Shown: positions 25,801 through 37,341 of the stretch, in pieces
How the letters are laid out: the number at the start of each line of letters is the position of its first letter
Numbering within the stretch: position 1 is the stretch's first letter
Source: Tribonema minus
Lineage: Eukaryota; Sar; Xanthophyceae; Tribonematales; Tribonemataceae
Direction of reading: 5' to 3'
DNA: 64,000 nucleotides
NCBI GenBank assembly: GCA_017506865.1
Contig: JAFCMP010000479.1
Coordinates: forward strand, 744,001 to 808,000
Position numbers and translations under genes: made by a program
Notes under the pieces: model-generated
What the model was told of the DNA's origin: nothing
Databases searched by the model: none
What the model saw: only the letters and a program-made list of their open reading frames with translations

Positions 25801-27693
25801 TGGAACGCTTCCGGTTGCATGCCAAAAGCAGAGGTCTATGTGCGTCAGCGGCTGCCAACGCCATGTTGACGATGCAGCACGAGCAACTAGGTAGATGTAT
25901 GTACATTGTTCTGTTTGGCGCTGTTAGGAATGTGGGACCACAGGAAAATCATGGAGATTTGAGCTGGAAATGCGCGCAACTGCTGGTGCGATTTCTGCGT
26001 CGAATGCAGTTGCTCAGTATGAAATGAGTGTTGGCCCTGGTTTTGCACGCCCTGGTTGCGTTGTACCTTCTGTATGCGTGATTTCCTTGCCATTGGGCGT
26101 CCCTATGTTATTCATGATTGCAGGTATTGATGGCTTGCCTTTCGCGGTCTTAAGTTTGTCTTGTACAGCAGTGACAATGAATGTCGCGCGCCTGGCAGGC
26201 GAGTCCTTTCTGGTGAAGGGGGGCGGGTGGTGCTGCATTCATTCCAGAGGAATTTTGCTGATTTCATGGTCTAACGCAGCACCAACAACTTCAACTTCAA
26301 CAACGCATTTTGCACTTTCGGCACCGGCGAGCTCTTTGTTTTGTGGTGGAGGGTGACAGGCACTGCCACGCAAATGCCTTGTGCTTCTTCTGTATCTATT
26401 CATTGCTTTTGGATGTACATGCTGATTTGATGGTCTGACGCAATAAGTACAATTTCAGCTTCAACAATGGGTGTGTGTCGCGCTCAGGCACAGGCGAGTT
26501 CTTTGCGACAGGCGCTGCCACGCCGAGTGCCACACAGACTTCTGCGTTCATTCCAGTAGAATATAATGCCGATGCGATGGTCTACCGCAATATTAATTCC
26601 TGTCAATGCAAATGCTGATCTGATGGTGTGACGTGACGACACCAACTTCAACTTCAATGCGCACGCCCACAGGCGAGTTCTTTGTAGTGGAGGGAGACAG
26701 GCGCTGCCACGCCGAGTGCCACGCTGACTTCTGCGCCAAGCGCGCGCCCAAGTGCCTCCAGTGCCACGAGTCGTGCAGCAGGCACGGCAGCTTCTCGGGC
26801 GAGGCGTGCGTCTACAAGGAGGGGCAGGTGCACGCTGAGTGGTGAGTATTCATGTTTGTACTTTTCATTAATTCTCGCTCAGGGCGCAAAAAAGCCGGGA
26901 TGAACGGTCGTTATCCAAGCTTGCTGTACGGTAGCTATATGTCGCGTGACAGTCTGAAAGTGTCTCAATGACAAACACATGTCTGTACTTCGAGTACTAC
27001 TGATGCGTGTACAAGGAGGGGCAGGTGCGCGCCGAGTGGTGAGTGTTCATTTTTGTACTTCAAGTACTGTTGATGCGTGTACCAGGAGGGGGCAGGTGCA
27101 CGCCGAGTGGTGAGTGTGCGGGCCTGCACTTCAAGTTCTGTTGATATGGGAATTCTAATGTGGGGCCTGCGTCTGAGGCGGTGCAGGTGCGCATCAAGTG
27201 GTCAGTATGCGTGCCTCTACTTCAAGTACTGCTGATGTGGAAGTTTTGATGTGGGGCCTGCTTCTGGGGCCTGGCAGATGCATTTGTTCCACACCAGTGT
27301 CGGGGGGAAGTGACCGCATCTCTGCGCTGATACCACTCTGAAATGCTGGTTCACACGAATGCTGGGCTGGCAGGGTGGCAGGGCACAACAAGCAGTTGCG
27401 TTGCTACATTGTATTGGATTACATCAATTGGTACCTGGAAAGCTGACTCCAACCAACACTTCGATCAATGTCTACATTTCTGATTGACTGAACGACTCTC
27501 ACTGTTGAACTTTCCAACTTCATCATGTGCCTCAACGCTCAGCGACCAGCAGTACCGGGAGGCGCGCGCGCCCAAGTGCGCTGCCTGCAGGAAGCCCGTC
27601 GTGGGGCAGTACTACCCTACCGGCAGCGCCAGCGGCGGCAAGTGTCACGTGGAGTGCTGGGAGCGTTTCCAGCACGCGAACGCCACCAAGTAG
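22826..27693 (+). CDS. Protein of tandem LIM-like (CxxC...HxEC) zinc-binding repeats
   Basis: Five exons chain in phase: 22826-22966, 23823-24094, 25317-25393, 26673-26841 and 27543-27693 (TAG), about 269 residues. The protein is almost entirely repeats of the form C-x2-C, about 20 residues with GRFSGxFF, then K-x-H-x-E-C and W/Y: CGHC, CMHC, CAMC, CAHC, CLQC and CAAC each followed by HTEC, HGEC, HGEC, HAEC, HAEC and HVEC. This is the CxxC/HxxC geometry of LIM fingers, without other domains. The third intron begins with GC (TCAG then gcgagt). LIM-like proteins are usually protein-interaction scaffolds; no specific partner can be inferred. The start ATG gives a short basic leader (MFGGRRGSAS). 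The gene starts 333 bases after GPN3 on the same strand. Confidence 0.78.
23735..23822 (+). repeat. Decayed copy of LIM-like exon 2 acceptor edge
   Basis: CCTCTGCTGCAG followed by TGCTAGGAGGCGTATCA mirrors the real junction at 23823 (TGCTGGGAGGTGTATCA) 88 bases later. The copy has an in-frame TAG and loses similarity after about 50 bases. Confidence 0.8.
25653..25723 (-). repeat. ~75-bp dispersed repeat, copy 2 (inverted)
   Basis: Reverse complement of the elements at 1343 and 29455, lying in the third intron of the LIM-like gene. Confidence 0.65.
26185..26672 (+). repeat. Tandem decayed copies of LIM-like exon 4 acceptor edge
   Basis: Copies of the exon beginning GGCGAGTTCTTTGTAGTGGAGGG-AGACAGGCGCTGCCACGCC occur at about 26195, 26328 and 26488 before the real exon at 26673; shorter traces occur near 25440 and 25530. 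Similarity improves toward the real exon: the copy at 26488 matches for about 60 bases including GCTGCCACGCCGAGTGCCAC. Confidence 0.82.
26861..26972 (+). repeat. ~110-bp dispersed repeat, copy 1
   Basis: It starts TACTTTTCATTAATTCTCGC and includes CTCAGGGCGCAAAAAAG, a TGCTGTACGG block and GAAAGTGTCTCAATGACAA. A second copy lies at 61955-62070 in the same orientation with about 20 percent visible differences. It lies in an intron of the LIM-like gene and has no coding potential; a small non-autonomous element is likely. Confidence 0.72.
27005..27215 (+). repeat. Tandem decayed copies of LIM-like exon 4 end plus donor
   Basis: GTACAAGGAGGGGCAGGTG and the GAGTGGTGAGT donor recur at 27008-27045 and 27079-27117, with a weaker copy at about 27181-27213. 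The real exon end is at 26841. The copies are separated by GTACTTCAAGTACTG-like words. Confidence 0.85.
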
Positions 27694-28517
27694 TGACGCT
27701 CCACACAAGCAAACTTGAAGTGTGTACCTTAGGGGGGGTCGCGCAAACGGGGGACGAAGAGGGTCAGGGCACCTGACGCATGTTGTGGGTAAATTAAATG
27801 TTGCCCGGTCTGCGCCTGCAGAGGTGAGGGTGGGTGTGGGGGTACTGTGCATATGACGGCAGAACAGGTCATGGGGGCAGCAGCGCTCAGCTCTGCAGAC
27901 TTCAGGGGGCAGAGGGGGGGGGGAATGTATGCATGGGCAAAAGGCTGATCGCGTATCCGTTGTTGTGGAGAGTTGGCGCTGGTGTTGTTCGGAGGCACCA
28001 CATGTGCTGAGGCGCCTTTGCAGTAGAAGAAGCCGGGTCCTTGGTCGCGGCGCCATGCGCAGAAGCTGCGGATTTCTGTGTGGCGGAAAGAAAAAGAACA
28101 CCACTGAGCACATGGTTCGCGTCCACAGCAACTCTGTTCTCAATTTCTTTTCTGTCGTCTTGTGTCTCAATTGTTGCATGGCTGTATCACCCGCACGGTG
28201 CCTGTGCTTCACTTGAGGGGTGAACGGCCTACGAAGTATGCAGCACTTGGCTTGTTTATGCATGTGTGCACCTGAGCTCAGCTGGAGATAGGTGTCGCCC
28301 ACGCTCAGACTTCTTTTCCAAAATGTGAACAGGTGTTGTCAAGTCACACCTTGAAATTGCAGGAAAGTTCCCTTCGTCCAAAAAGCATTTTCCTTTATAC
28401 AAGCATCAAACTCCATCGAAGCCGCCACCATTGCTTGATACCATAGGCGCGTTGAAAGTGGGGCGATCACCTTGACGCTGAAGGTGCCACCGACGTACTA
28501 CTGCAAACAACAAGCAC
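27694..28517. other. Spacer between the LIM-like gene and TENA-A
   Basis: There is no recognisable exon. A long minus-strand frame (27532-28302) overlaps the last LIM-like exon and has a cysteine-rich, proline-rich composition without motifs, so it is treated as chance. The TENA-A promoter should lie near its right end. Confidence 0.5.
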
Positions 28518-30617
28518 ATGCTGCAAGTCAGAGCGTTGCTGCTCCTGCTGGCGTTGCTGGCAGCGTCTGCTTTCGTTGTGCCTTCAGCAGCAGCAGGTGG
28601 ATTGAGACTGCATGCGAGCTCGTCTGCGGCTCTCAGTATGCCGCTCCTGCATCTGAAGGAGCCTCAATACTCAAATAGTGTGTCGGCGAGGCTGTGGCGA
28701 GCCTGCAAGGAGGAGGCTCTGAATTCGCTGTACCACCCATTTGTGCTGCAATTGGCCACTGGTGCCCTGCCGAAGGAGGCCTTCCAAATATACATCACTC
28801 AGGATGCCATCTACTTACAGGCAAGGCTGCGGAGGGAAAGCGTTGGCAGTTGTCAGCATCGCAGCTTGAAAGCGCTCCTTAAAGTTATTCAGAAGAAAGC
28901 CGTCTTTAACAAATACTTTGTAGTACACACATCTACAGATACTGCTTGGTGCTTGCTGAATTGTTTTTTTTCAGACACGGTGACCGCGCACATTGTGCAC
29001 AGAGCCTGCGCCTTTGTGAATCATTATGGACAGTTTCGTGTCGTGTGTGTCTCTCAACTCTCAAGGACATGACAAAAAATGGCACTGTGACGTTCGTGAT
29101 CTCATTGCTCTGCCTTCTGCATGCAACCAGGCGTTTGCGAGAGCTTACGGGCATGCGCTGACCAAGGCGCCTGACGCAGAGGGCATGAGAGCATTCCACA
29201 AACTGATGGGCTCGGCACTGGAGGAGCTGACATTGCATGAGGCATTTGCTGAGAAGTGGGGCGTGAATTTGGCAGAAGCCATAGACAGGGATGGGCCGCT
29301 GCCAGCCACGCGCGCCTACACGTCATTCCTGCTGCAGGTACGTGCATCCAGCATTGTGTTTTACCGATTCATATCTACAATGCTTTGCTTTGGACACCAG
29401 GACAATGTGGTCGCACACAACCTATGCATCAAGTATAGAAGTATTGTATATATATGGAAGGCACTTGCGGCTAACCATCCATTGTCATCTGAAGCTCTAC
29501 GATCTTTTGATTCATTTTCATTAATATACTCATGCACGTGAACTTGTCGGCCGTGAACATAAATGACGATTGTTGTGAGGGTGTCGTCGGCTGAAGTGGG
29601 TCTTCTCTCGTGTGCCACATGCCATTCCACCAGGCCAGTCAGCTCTTTGACTAGAGTGGTGATGGTGGCGGCCCTGAGATGAGGGAGGAAGAATGAGAAA
29701 CACCACCAAACCACATGCACCACGTGCCACATGTTTTTGCGAGCTCACATTGGTGGTGCTAGGATGTTGTTGTCCATGGTCATGATTAGGTGCTGTTCTC
29801 CAGCAACTTGCCATCTCAACGTGGATGAAAGCAGGAGCCGCACCCCATTAACTTTATGAGTGCTCACATATCTGGGAGGATCACAGCCATTGCAAGCTGT
29901 CACAGCGTTGCATACCGCAACATGAACGGCACTGCTGCTAACGTGCCTGCCCAATGCAGATCTGAAGGGCCGGCTGCTGGGCGGTGCATGACTGAAACCA
30001 CAAGGGCGCTACCTCTGACTGCACCCGTGCAGTTGCCCGTCTATCCCCCCTCCCCCTCCCCCTGAGGCCCTTCCCTCCGCTGTTCGCCATTGCTATCTGG
30101 TACGTACACCATTGCCACCGCCGCGCCGGTCCTCATTGTGCCACCTCTCACAATGACTGCTGCCCTACTGCCTGCCGTACAGATCGGCGGCGACTCGCGC
30201 AGCACCTGCGCCGACGTGCTGGCGGCGATGGCGCCGTGCATGCGCCTGTACGCCTTCCTGGGAACGACGCTGGCGGCGGCGTTCCCTGCGCCTGTCACTA
30301 CAGAACATTCCACAGAACCCGCCTCAGAGCGTTCCGCTGCAGAACTCACCTCAGAAAGCGCTGCCGCTGCCAATAGCGACACGCCGTATCGCGCATGGAT
30401 AGCCGCGTATTCATCGCCTGAGTTCGGCGCGGCAGCGGCGACGGTGGAGCGGCTGCTGGACAAGTATGCGGCTGCTGCAGGGGGGTTAGGTAGGTATGAT
30501 GCCCTGTTGGCGCACTACCGCACCGCCATGGCGCTGGAGTACGCGTTCTTCGACGCCAGCGGCCTGGAGGCGGGGCTCAAGGGGGACCCCGCAGCTCTGG
30601 AGGTGAGGGGGGATTGA
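28518..30617 (+). CDS. TENA/THI-4 family protein, copy A, plastid-type presequence
   Basis: Three phase-0 exons: 28518-28820, 29131-29337 and 30183-30617 (TGA), about 314 residues. The N-terminus is a hydrophobic signal peptide followed by AASAFVVPS, matching the ASAFxP cleavage and transit motif of complex red plastids. The TENA core follows: LWRACKEEALNSLYHPFVL, ALPKEAFQIYITQDAIYL, then AFARAYGHALTK, LTLHEAFAEKWGVN and TRAYTSFLLQ, and in exon 3 ADVLAAMAPCMRLYAFLG, TPYRAWIAAYSSPEF and AMALEYAFFD. TENA enzymes hydrolyse aminopyrimidines in thiamin salvage. Exon 3 has a GC-donor intron upstream in the chain (CAG then gcaagg after exon 1). The last codons read LEVRGD; since LE is followed by gtgagg and decayed copies of this edge follow, a further short exon is possible. 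Confidence 0.85.
29455..29530 (+). repeat. ~75-bp dispersed repeat, copy 3
   Basis: Same sequence as 1343-1417, here in the second intron of TENA-A. The equivalent intron of TENA-B does not visibly contain it, so it may have inserted after the TENA duplication. Confidence 0.6.
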
Positions 30618-33600
30618 TTGTTGAAGTTTAAGTTGTAGTTTGAAGTAGATAAGTGTGTGTTGCTGAGCGTGAGGCGGTTGATGAAGTGGGTCGCATGGTG
30701 TTGTTGATGTTGGTGGTGGTGTGGGGGGGGGGGGATGGCAGCGTCCTAAACATGGTGCAATGGCGCACTGTAGAAGGGGAAATCACCGGGTTGTTGAACG
30801 GCGCTGCCTTCTTATTGCGCTTTGTGCACAGCTGAAGAGGTACTATTGATTGAGGAAATGGGCTTGCCCAGCACCTCAGGCTTGAAGGCAGGCTGCAATG
30901 TCTTTCGGCCGCAGTTCAAGAGCACGGTACCGCTGCAATGGAAGCCTTCGCCAGCACCTGCTGCCTCGTTCTGATGACTGCTGCTGTCTGACAGCACACC
31001 TGACAGCGTGATACCTTCAGAAGGTTACAAATACTACTGCATGTCAGCTGTTGAACTGCAACACGTGCACTTTCAGAGGAGGGCACTAACTTCACCATAA
31101 CCCCGATTATGAATCGCACATCAATCATCCTGCGCCATCCTCTCTTGTATCCATGCAATGGCAATTTCCATACTTCTGTATGCGTTGCTGTGCGTTGCAA
31201 AAATGGTCACTGTCACAGAGGGCGCGAGCAGCGGTGGGTATTGCCGCGGGGCCACGACGCATGACGGGCAAGTCACCTCTTGAAGCCCCAGTGCCTCACA
31301 GGACTGTCAAGAGAGCCAGCAACAGGAGCGGCACCGCCGTCAGCGCATGATGCAATTTTTGAATAAAAACAGTAGGCCGACCATTGCAATGAGTGAGGCA
31401 CAGCCTGAGAGCTTGGTGCGAAATTGCGGTGTGATTCGCGGCAAAGTTTCGGTGTGATTCGCGGCAAAGTTTGTGCATCAGTCAGCTTAGTAGGTGTTGT
31501 AGTCTTCCTTGAAGTATGGCGGTTTTTGAACTTCAAGCTTTACAGCCGCGCCCGCCAATGGCAACAGCACGGGTTCGCTGCCTACAGGAGCAGGGCCCTC
31601 CACTGGCTCACAAAAACCGTAGAGTATCTGAGTGTTGTTTTTTCCTGGTGGCGTGTGAGTAGCGCACGCGGTCGCGGGGGCTTGAGACAGATATGTAGTA
31701 TGCGTGCTACAGCACAGAGTCCAGACGCACTGTCGTAGACGCCCCTGAGTGCTGCACACGTGCAGGCAGGTCCGCAGCACGTGCACGCGACTAATGATAG
31801 CTGCTGTTAATGGGTGCGTCGATCGTTTGGCGGTCTCATGCTTGCATCCCTTGCTTGTTGATATGTGCAACTTTGACTGGAGAAGTGGCCTAAAAGTTGT
31901 CTCCTGGGCCCCTCCTCCTCCCCCTTTGTAGCATCTGGGAAGGGGATATGTAGAGGGGGAGTCCCAGGACAAGCATGAGAGCAACTTCAAGTTCAATCCA
32001 TGCGTCGACTAGCGCCCTAATGCTCTGGCGTGGTCAGTGCTCAGCATTGACTGGAGACAAGTATTTGGTTGGAAGACATGCGTTGAGCGGAGTTGTGTGC
32101 ACGCGCCTGTAACCGCATTACCAGAGACGCCACTAAAAAGCCCATGTCTTTGCAGTTTTTTCATTCAAACTCATGTGACTGCAACACTAGACCCCCAAAA
32201 GAAGGTTATGAGCAATCAGGCTTTTCCCCCTCTATAACACCACCTGATCTCCACAGGCAGAACGTAGCACTTGTCGCTCCGTCACATACCGAATGACAAA
32301 TCATACAGTGATGCAGACACATGTGTGGGCACGCACGCACAACTTACGTGCCTGTGTCGATCAGCCTCATACTTCAGCACTATGTGCTTCCCTGTGAATT
32401 GATACAACTACAGAAAGGCGCAAAGGGCTGGTGATGTACGTACTTCTATAATCGAGAAGCCCGTGCTGCCAAAGGCCCTCCCCTCTGTCCCCACAGCTTT
32501 CCATTCCCGTCCATTGAGACTGCAGTAGCGCATGATGCCACCGAGGCACTCAGTGTCATCGCACATGTACCAACACACTCAATGTATGAATTATCGCCAT
32601 GGCATGTCCACAGTCAACTGTGAGCAAATGGGTAGACAAAAACGGAAGAGAGAGCGGTATGGAACTGCAAAGTCCACTGAATGCTCCGAGGCATTAAATC
32701 AACAGCAGCAGTATTATTACTGGTGTTCCGCCTCATGGGGTGCAGGCACGCCAGTAATTCGCAATGTTGAGAGGCGTCTGAGGAGCAATGTCTCTGTGCT
32801 TGTGTGCCGCGTCACCACAGCAATCCCTCGCAACGTGCTGCCGCTGCCATTTGACCCTAGCCCCACAGCTGCCTGGTCTGCCCAAAAGCCAAGGTGCGAT
32901 GCTCAACACTGAGAAGCAGTACTCAACTGCTTTGTAGCTTTTTTGTTGAGCTAGAGCTGTTGTTCCTACAGACAATGAACGGCCTGTACCTGCCGCATCG
33001 TCATTCATAGCCATTGACACCTTGGAATCTGCAACACTTCTACAGTGGCAAAAACCAGAAGGCGTACAAGGCTTGTCATCGTAATGCGACATTGGCTAAG
33101 ACGAATATAGCAAACGCACTTCGCGATGCGGTATCGCTATGTGCGCCTGCGTTCATATCAATGCTCTGTGCACTCTGCGCACGGCATCATGTACTGGCGC
33201 TGGCGCTGCCGGCTTTCTTGGTGCTCTTGTACGCCAGCGCAAGTTCAAGTGGTGACTTGCCAGTCATCCCCCGGGGCCCCGCAGCAACGCCCGCCGCTGC
33301 TCGCGCCCTCTATGGCAGTCACAAATCACAAGCGCGCAGCAATGCTTGAGTCTGATGCAGTGAGTCAATGAGTCAGTTCTTGGGGCGTGACTGCCAGTGG
33401 GTCAGGTCGGTGATGTCATAATCACTGTCATAAATCGACAGGTGACTTGCCCCAGCACCGTGGGCCACGGGTAAAGGAAGGGGTAAGAAGGGTTAGGGTG
33501 AGGGCAAGGTCAATACGGTTAGGATTAGGGTTAGGCTGGTAATCCTAAGGTTGCTCTTACCTCAACATGTGAGCCATCTCAGTTGGCCAACCAGGGTTGG

Positions 33601-34866
33601 GGTAGGGGTTCAAAGGCTACGGTCAAGGTAAGTGAGTAAAGTTAGGGCTGTTGTCACAGGTCAAGAGCTGATTTGCCCCACCACCGCGGGCCAGGGTATG
33701 AATTAAGGTAAGTCCAAGGTCATGCTTGAAGTTACAATAACAGTTCAAGTTTAGTGACCGATCAACATACCTCAAGTGAGAGTACGCCGTCGCGCTTCAG
33801 CTGTTTGAACTTCAAAGTCAGCTCCTGCAGCACAGTCTCTTTGTACTTTGAAGTATGTGCAGTGCGCAAAATGCTGAACAGCACAAAAACAATAGATTTG
33901 GGCAGTGCGTCTGCCCAGCGTGGAAATTGTGCGCTGCAAGACGTCATGTGCAGTGAGTCTGCCGGGCATGTAGTGCGGCATTACACGTGCGGAGCTGTGC
34001 TGACAAGAGTAGGTTTGCTTGCAACAACTGCACATAAATACGTGAGACCTTGAAGTTTCAGATGAGGGGTGCCTTTGCGCGTTGTGTGCGGTGACGGCAG
34101 GACGCGAGCAGCGCGCTAACCCTAACCCTAGCCCTGACCCTAAGTGCAGACTTGACAGACTCAGCAGCGTGCAAGCCCATTGGGCTGCAACGTCGGTGGC
34201 CAATCATGATTCCGCAACGGGGAGTCCACAGAAATAGTGCAACTGTGCGGTGACGGCAGGGCGCAAGGCATCCGAGATTTATGATTTATTTATAAACATG
34301 AGTCACAATGTTTTTTTTTGCCACAAAAGGGGGCATATCCACAAGGGACCTGTGTTGCACTTACTTTCTGAAATATTGACACTTGCCTCATCACCAGCGC
34401 AAAGCACTCAGAAAGACGTTCTGCATAATTCTATTTGAAGCACTGTACTTGTAACATGTGGCAACGCAGAGCATGTCACTTGCCGGGTTTGGCAGCACTT
34501 CAACTTCAATTTGCACTGCAATTTCAGGACAAGTTTGCACCGCACCCCTCAACACCACCTTCACCGGACACGGACAACACCCAATCCATTGCTAGCTACG
34601 TGCATGCCTCTCCGTGGCCTCATTTTGTAGACGCTGTCACTATGTCAAGCCGAGCAATCACACGCCAAATTTCCTCAATTATCCAAAACCCCCCTTCTAC
34701 GATTCTCACACCAAGCAACACACTCATCTACTTCAAACTCCTACTACAACTTCAACAACCGCCTCACCTCCAGAGCTGCGGCCACCATGCGGCACACTTC
34801 ATCCACCGCCTCACACCCCGGCAACATACACTCATCTACTTCAAACTACAACTTCAACTTCAACAA
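30618..34866. other. Spacer between the convergent TENA copies
   Basis: About 4.2 kb with no exon I can support. It holds G-rich imperfect TTAGGG-type sequence at 33484-33545 and 34119-34143, scattered ACTTCAA words and a few short frames without motifs. The sequence next to each TENA 3-prime end is shared in inverted orientation (TTGATTGTTGAAGTT and AGTAGAT(A/G)AGTGT), so the duplication extends beyond the stop codons. Confidence 0.55.
33484..33545 (+). repeat. Interstitial TTAGGG-type tract
   Basis: Several GGGTTAGGG, TTAGGATTAGGGTTAGG and related units occur in the spacer between the TENA copies, with a smaller CCCTAACCCTAGCCC tract at 34119-34143 in opposite orientation. Confidence 0.7.
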
Positions 34867-37341
34867 TCAACCCTCCCTCACCTCCAGAGCTACGGGGTCC
34901 CCCTTGAGCCCCGCCTCCAGTCCGCTGGCGTCGAAGAACGCGTACTCCAGCGCCATGGCCGTGCGGTAGTGCGCCAACAGGGCATCATACCTACCCATAC
35001 CCTCCCCTGCAGCAGCCGCGTACTTGTCTAGTAGCCGCTCCACCGTCGCCGCCGCCGCGCCGAATTCTGGCGATGAATACGCGGCTATCCAGGCGCGGTA
35101 CGGCGTGTCACCGTCGGCAGCAGAAGCGCTTTCTGAGGCGCGTTCTGCTGCGAAACGCTCGGAGGCGGGTTCTGAGGAATGTTCTGTAGTGATGGGCGCA
35201 GGGAACGCCGCCGCCAGCGTCGTTCCCAGGAAGGCGTACAGGCGCATGCACGGCGCCATCGCCGCCAGCACGTCGGCGCAGGTGCTGCGGGAGTCGCCGC
35301 CGATCTGTGCAGCAGCGTTTGAAGTAGGCGGCATGGTGAGCAGGAGCGGCATTTGGCTGTCTGTGCACCAGATAGCAGTAGCAGCTGCCAGCACCCACGC
35401 TGCGGGCAGTGACGCTGTACCTTGCGTCAAACCAGAAGCCACAGAGGTTGGAGTGAGTCAGGCAACGAGCGAGTCAACGAGTAGGATGCGCGCCGCATTT
35501 GTCAACAATGGTGTCGCGCACGGCGCCATTGTGCGCCAGCAGCAGCGCTGCTGTACATCAACGAATGCTGGCTGAACATACGAGGGGGGGGGATGCTGCA
35601 ATGCAAACCATGTCCTGCATCCTTGCCGCGTGCAGGTATGCCAGGGCACCATTACATTTGCCATCGATAGATCCGAGTTCGCTGATGAAAGTAGTCGGTG
35701 GCCCACAAGGGGTGCGGATGGTCAGTACATGCAGCAACCGTACAAGGCGCTTGCGGTCCTCCATACGTTGGCACTAATTTAAAGCCTCCACGTTGGGTGT
35801 TTCGTAATTCCTTTAAAAAAATATAACGCTGGCGCGCCTGGCGGAGATGGCACCGGTGACACTGCGTGACCCACTGAATGATACGTTATGGCAACTGTAA
35901 AGCAGATGGCTGCGCCGGCATGAATTTACGCCAGATACCATCGCGCGTTATGCGCACGGCAGCAAACACTTGACACTCGTGTGAAAAGAACATTGTTCAG
36001 GTAAATGCAGCAGGAATGACGTGTACGCGCGCGTGGCTGGCAGCGGCCCATCCCTGTCAATGGCCTCAGCCAAATTCAGACCCCACTCCTCAGCAAACGC
36101 CTCATGTAGTGTCAGTTCCTCCAGCACCGAGCCTATCGTCTTAAGATAACTGAAAAAATTTGTGTATGAATCAATGAAACGTACTGTTGAATGTGCACGC
36201 ACCTGCAGCAGAAATGACGTGTAGGCGCGCGTGGCTGGCAGCGGTCCGTCCCTGTCAATGGCCTCAGCCAGATTCACACCCCACTCCTCAGCAAACGCCT
36301 CATGTAGTGTCAGTTCCTCCAGCACCGAGCCTATCAGTCCGTGGAACGCTCTCAGGCCCTCCATGTCAGACGCCTTGGTCAGCGCATGCCCGTAAGCTCT
36401 TGCGAACGCCTGCTTGCATGCAGAAGACAGAGCAATGAGATCACGAACGCACGCCAGATTGTTGCATGTCCCTGGGAGTTTGAGGGGCACGCATGACACA
36501 AAACTGTCCATAGTGATTTGCAAAGGCGCTGGCTGTGTGCATAATATGTGCACATGTCGGGCGCCTTGGTCAGCGCATGGCCGTAGGCTCTTGCAAAAGC
36601 CTGTTTGTGTGCCAAGGCGGATCACGGCACGGGCACACGGGGCAGATGATGCACACCGTATCCTGCAGAGCTGAGAAGCCATGCAGCATCTTTCATCACC
36701 CGAAAGCTGCTGTATTTGAATGAGACTTCCACGCGCGCTCGGTTGCGTGTTGCATCGAAGGGTGATGAGAAACGCCATCATGTGGGTGACAATGACAAGC
36801 TACGTGCCACAAAAAAAATGTAGAGCTGCAGGATACGTGTACTTCAACAAGTAAAGGTTAGTGCTGCTTCCACTAGTGGCACCACACAGGAGCTATGATT
36901 GTGCTCACCAATGGCATCCACATATGCATTGAGCAATGCGTCATAAAGATGAGTGCATCCAAGGTGTTGATGGCGACACATGCCAATGCCCTGCCATAAT
37001 TAATAGCTTGCCTGCAAGAAGAAGGCGTCCTGAGTGATGTACGCTTGAAAGGCCTCCTTCGGTAGGGCGCCAGTGGCCAACTGCAGCACGAATGGGTGGT
37101 AAAGCGAATTCAGAGCGTCCTCCTTGCAAGCTTGCCACAGCCGTGCCGAGATGTTATGAGGATCCTGCGGCTCTCCCGGCCTGGGCTCGAGCGCCATTCT
37201 AAGTGCGGCGGAAGATCTTGCAGACGATCTTGGCCGCGATTGCCCATATGCTTTGACTGATGATGACAGAAGGAAAGCTGAAGTCGTCAGCTGCGTCAAG
37301 AGCAGGAGCAGGCACTGCAGCGAGGCTCTGACTAGCAGCAT
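34867..37341 (-). CDS. TENA/THI-4 family protein, copy B, plastid-type presequence
   Basis: Minus-strand paralogue of copy A with identical architecture: exons 37341-37012, 36409-36203 and 35304-34867, all phase 0, about 324 residues. The leader is again a signal peptide followed by TTSAFLLSS. Core motifs are LWQACKEDALNSLYHPFVL, ALPKEAFQAYITQDAFFL, AFARAYGHALTK, LTLHEAFAEEWGVN, ADVLAAMAPCMRLYAFLG and AMALEYAFFD. The mature proteins are very similar, while the leaders and Ser/Glu-rich linker differ. The first intron again starts with GC (CAG then gcaagc). Intron sequence upstream of exon 2 is also conserved with copy A, so this is a segmental DNA duplication. It starts 149 bases from TAF1B, transcribed the other way. 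Confidence 0.85.
36003..36145 (-). repeat. Decayed copy of TENA-B exon 2 end
   Basis: The last ~130 bases of exon 2 (LEELTLHEAFAEEWGLNLAE through TRAYTSFLL) are repeated in the following intron, in frame and with few changes. The donor is damaged: CTGCAGGTGC became CTGCATTTAC. Copy A has no such segment visible at this place. Confidence 0.88.

Noticed and set aside
27532-28302. 256-codon minus-strand frame
   Set aside because: It overlaps the last LIM-like exon antisense and shows only low-complexity sequence.
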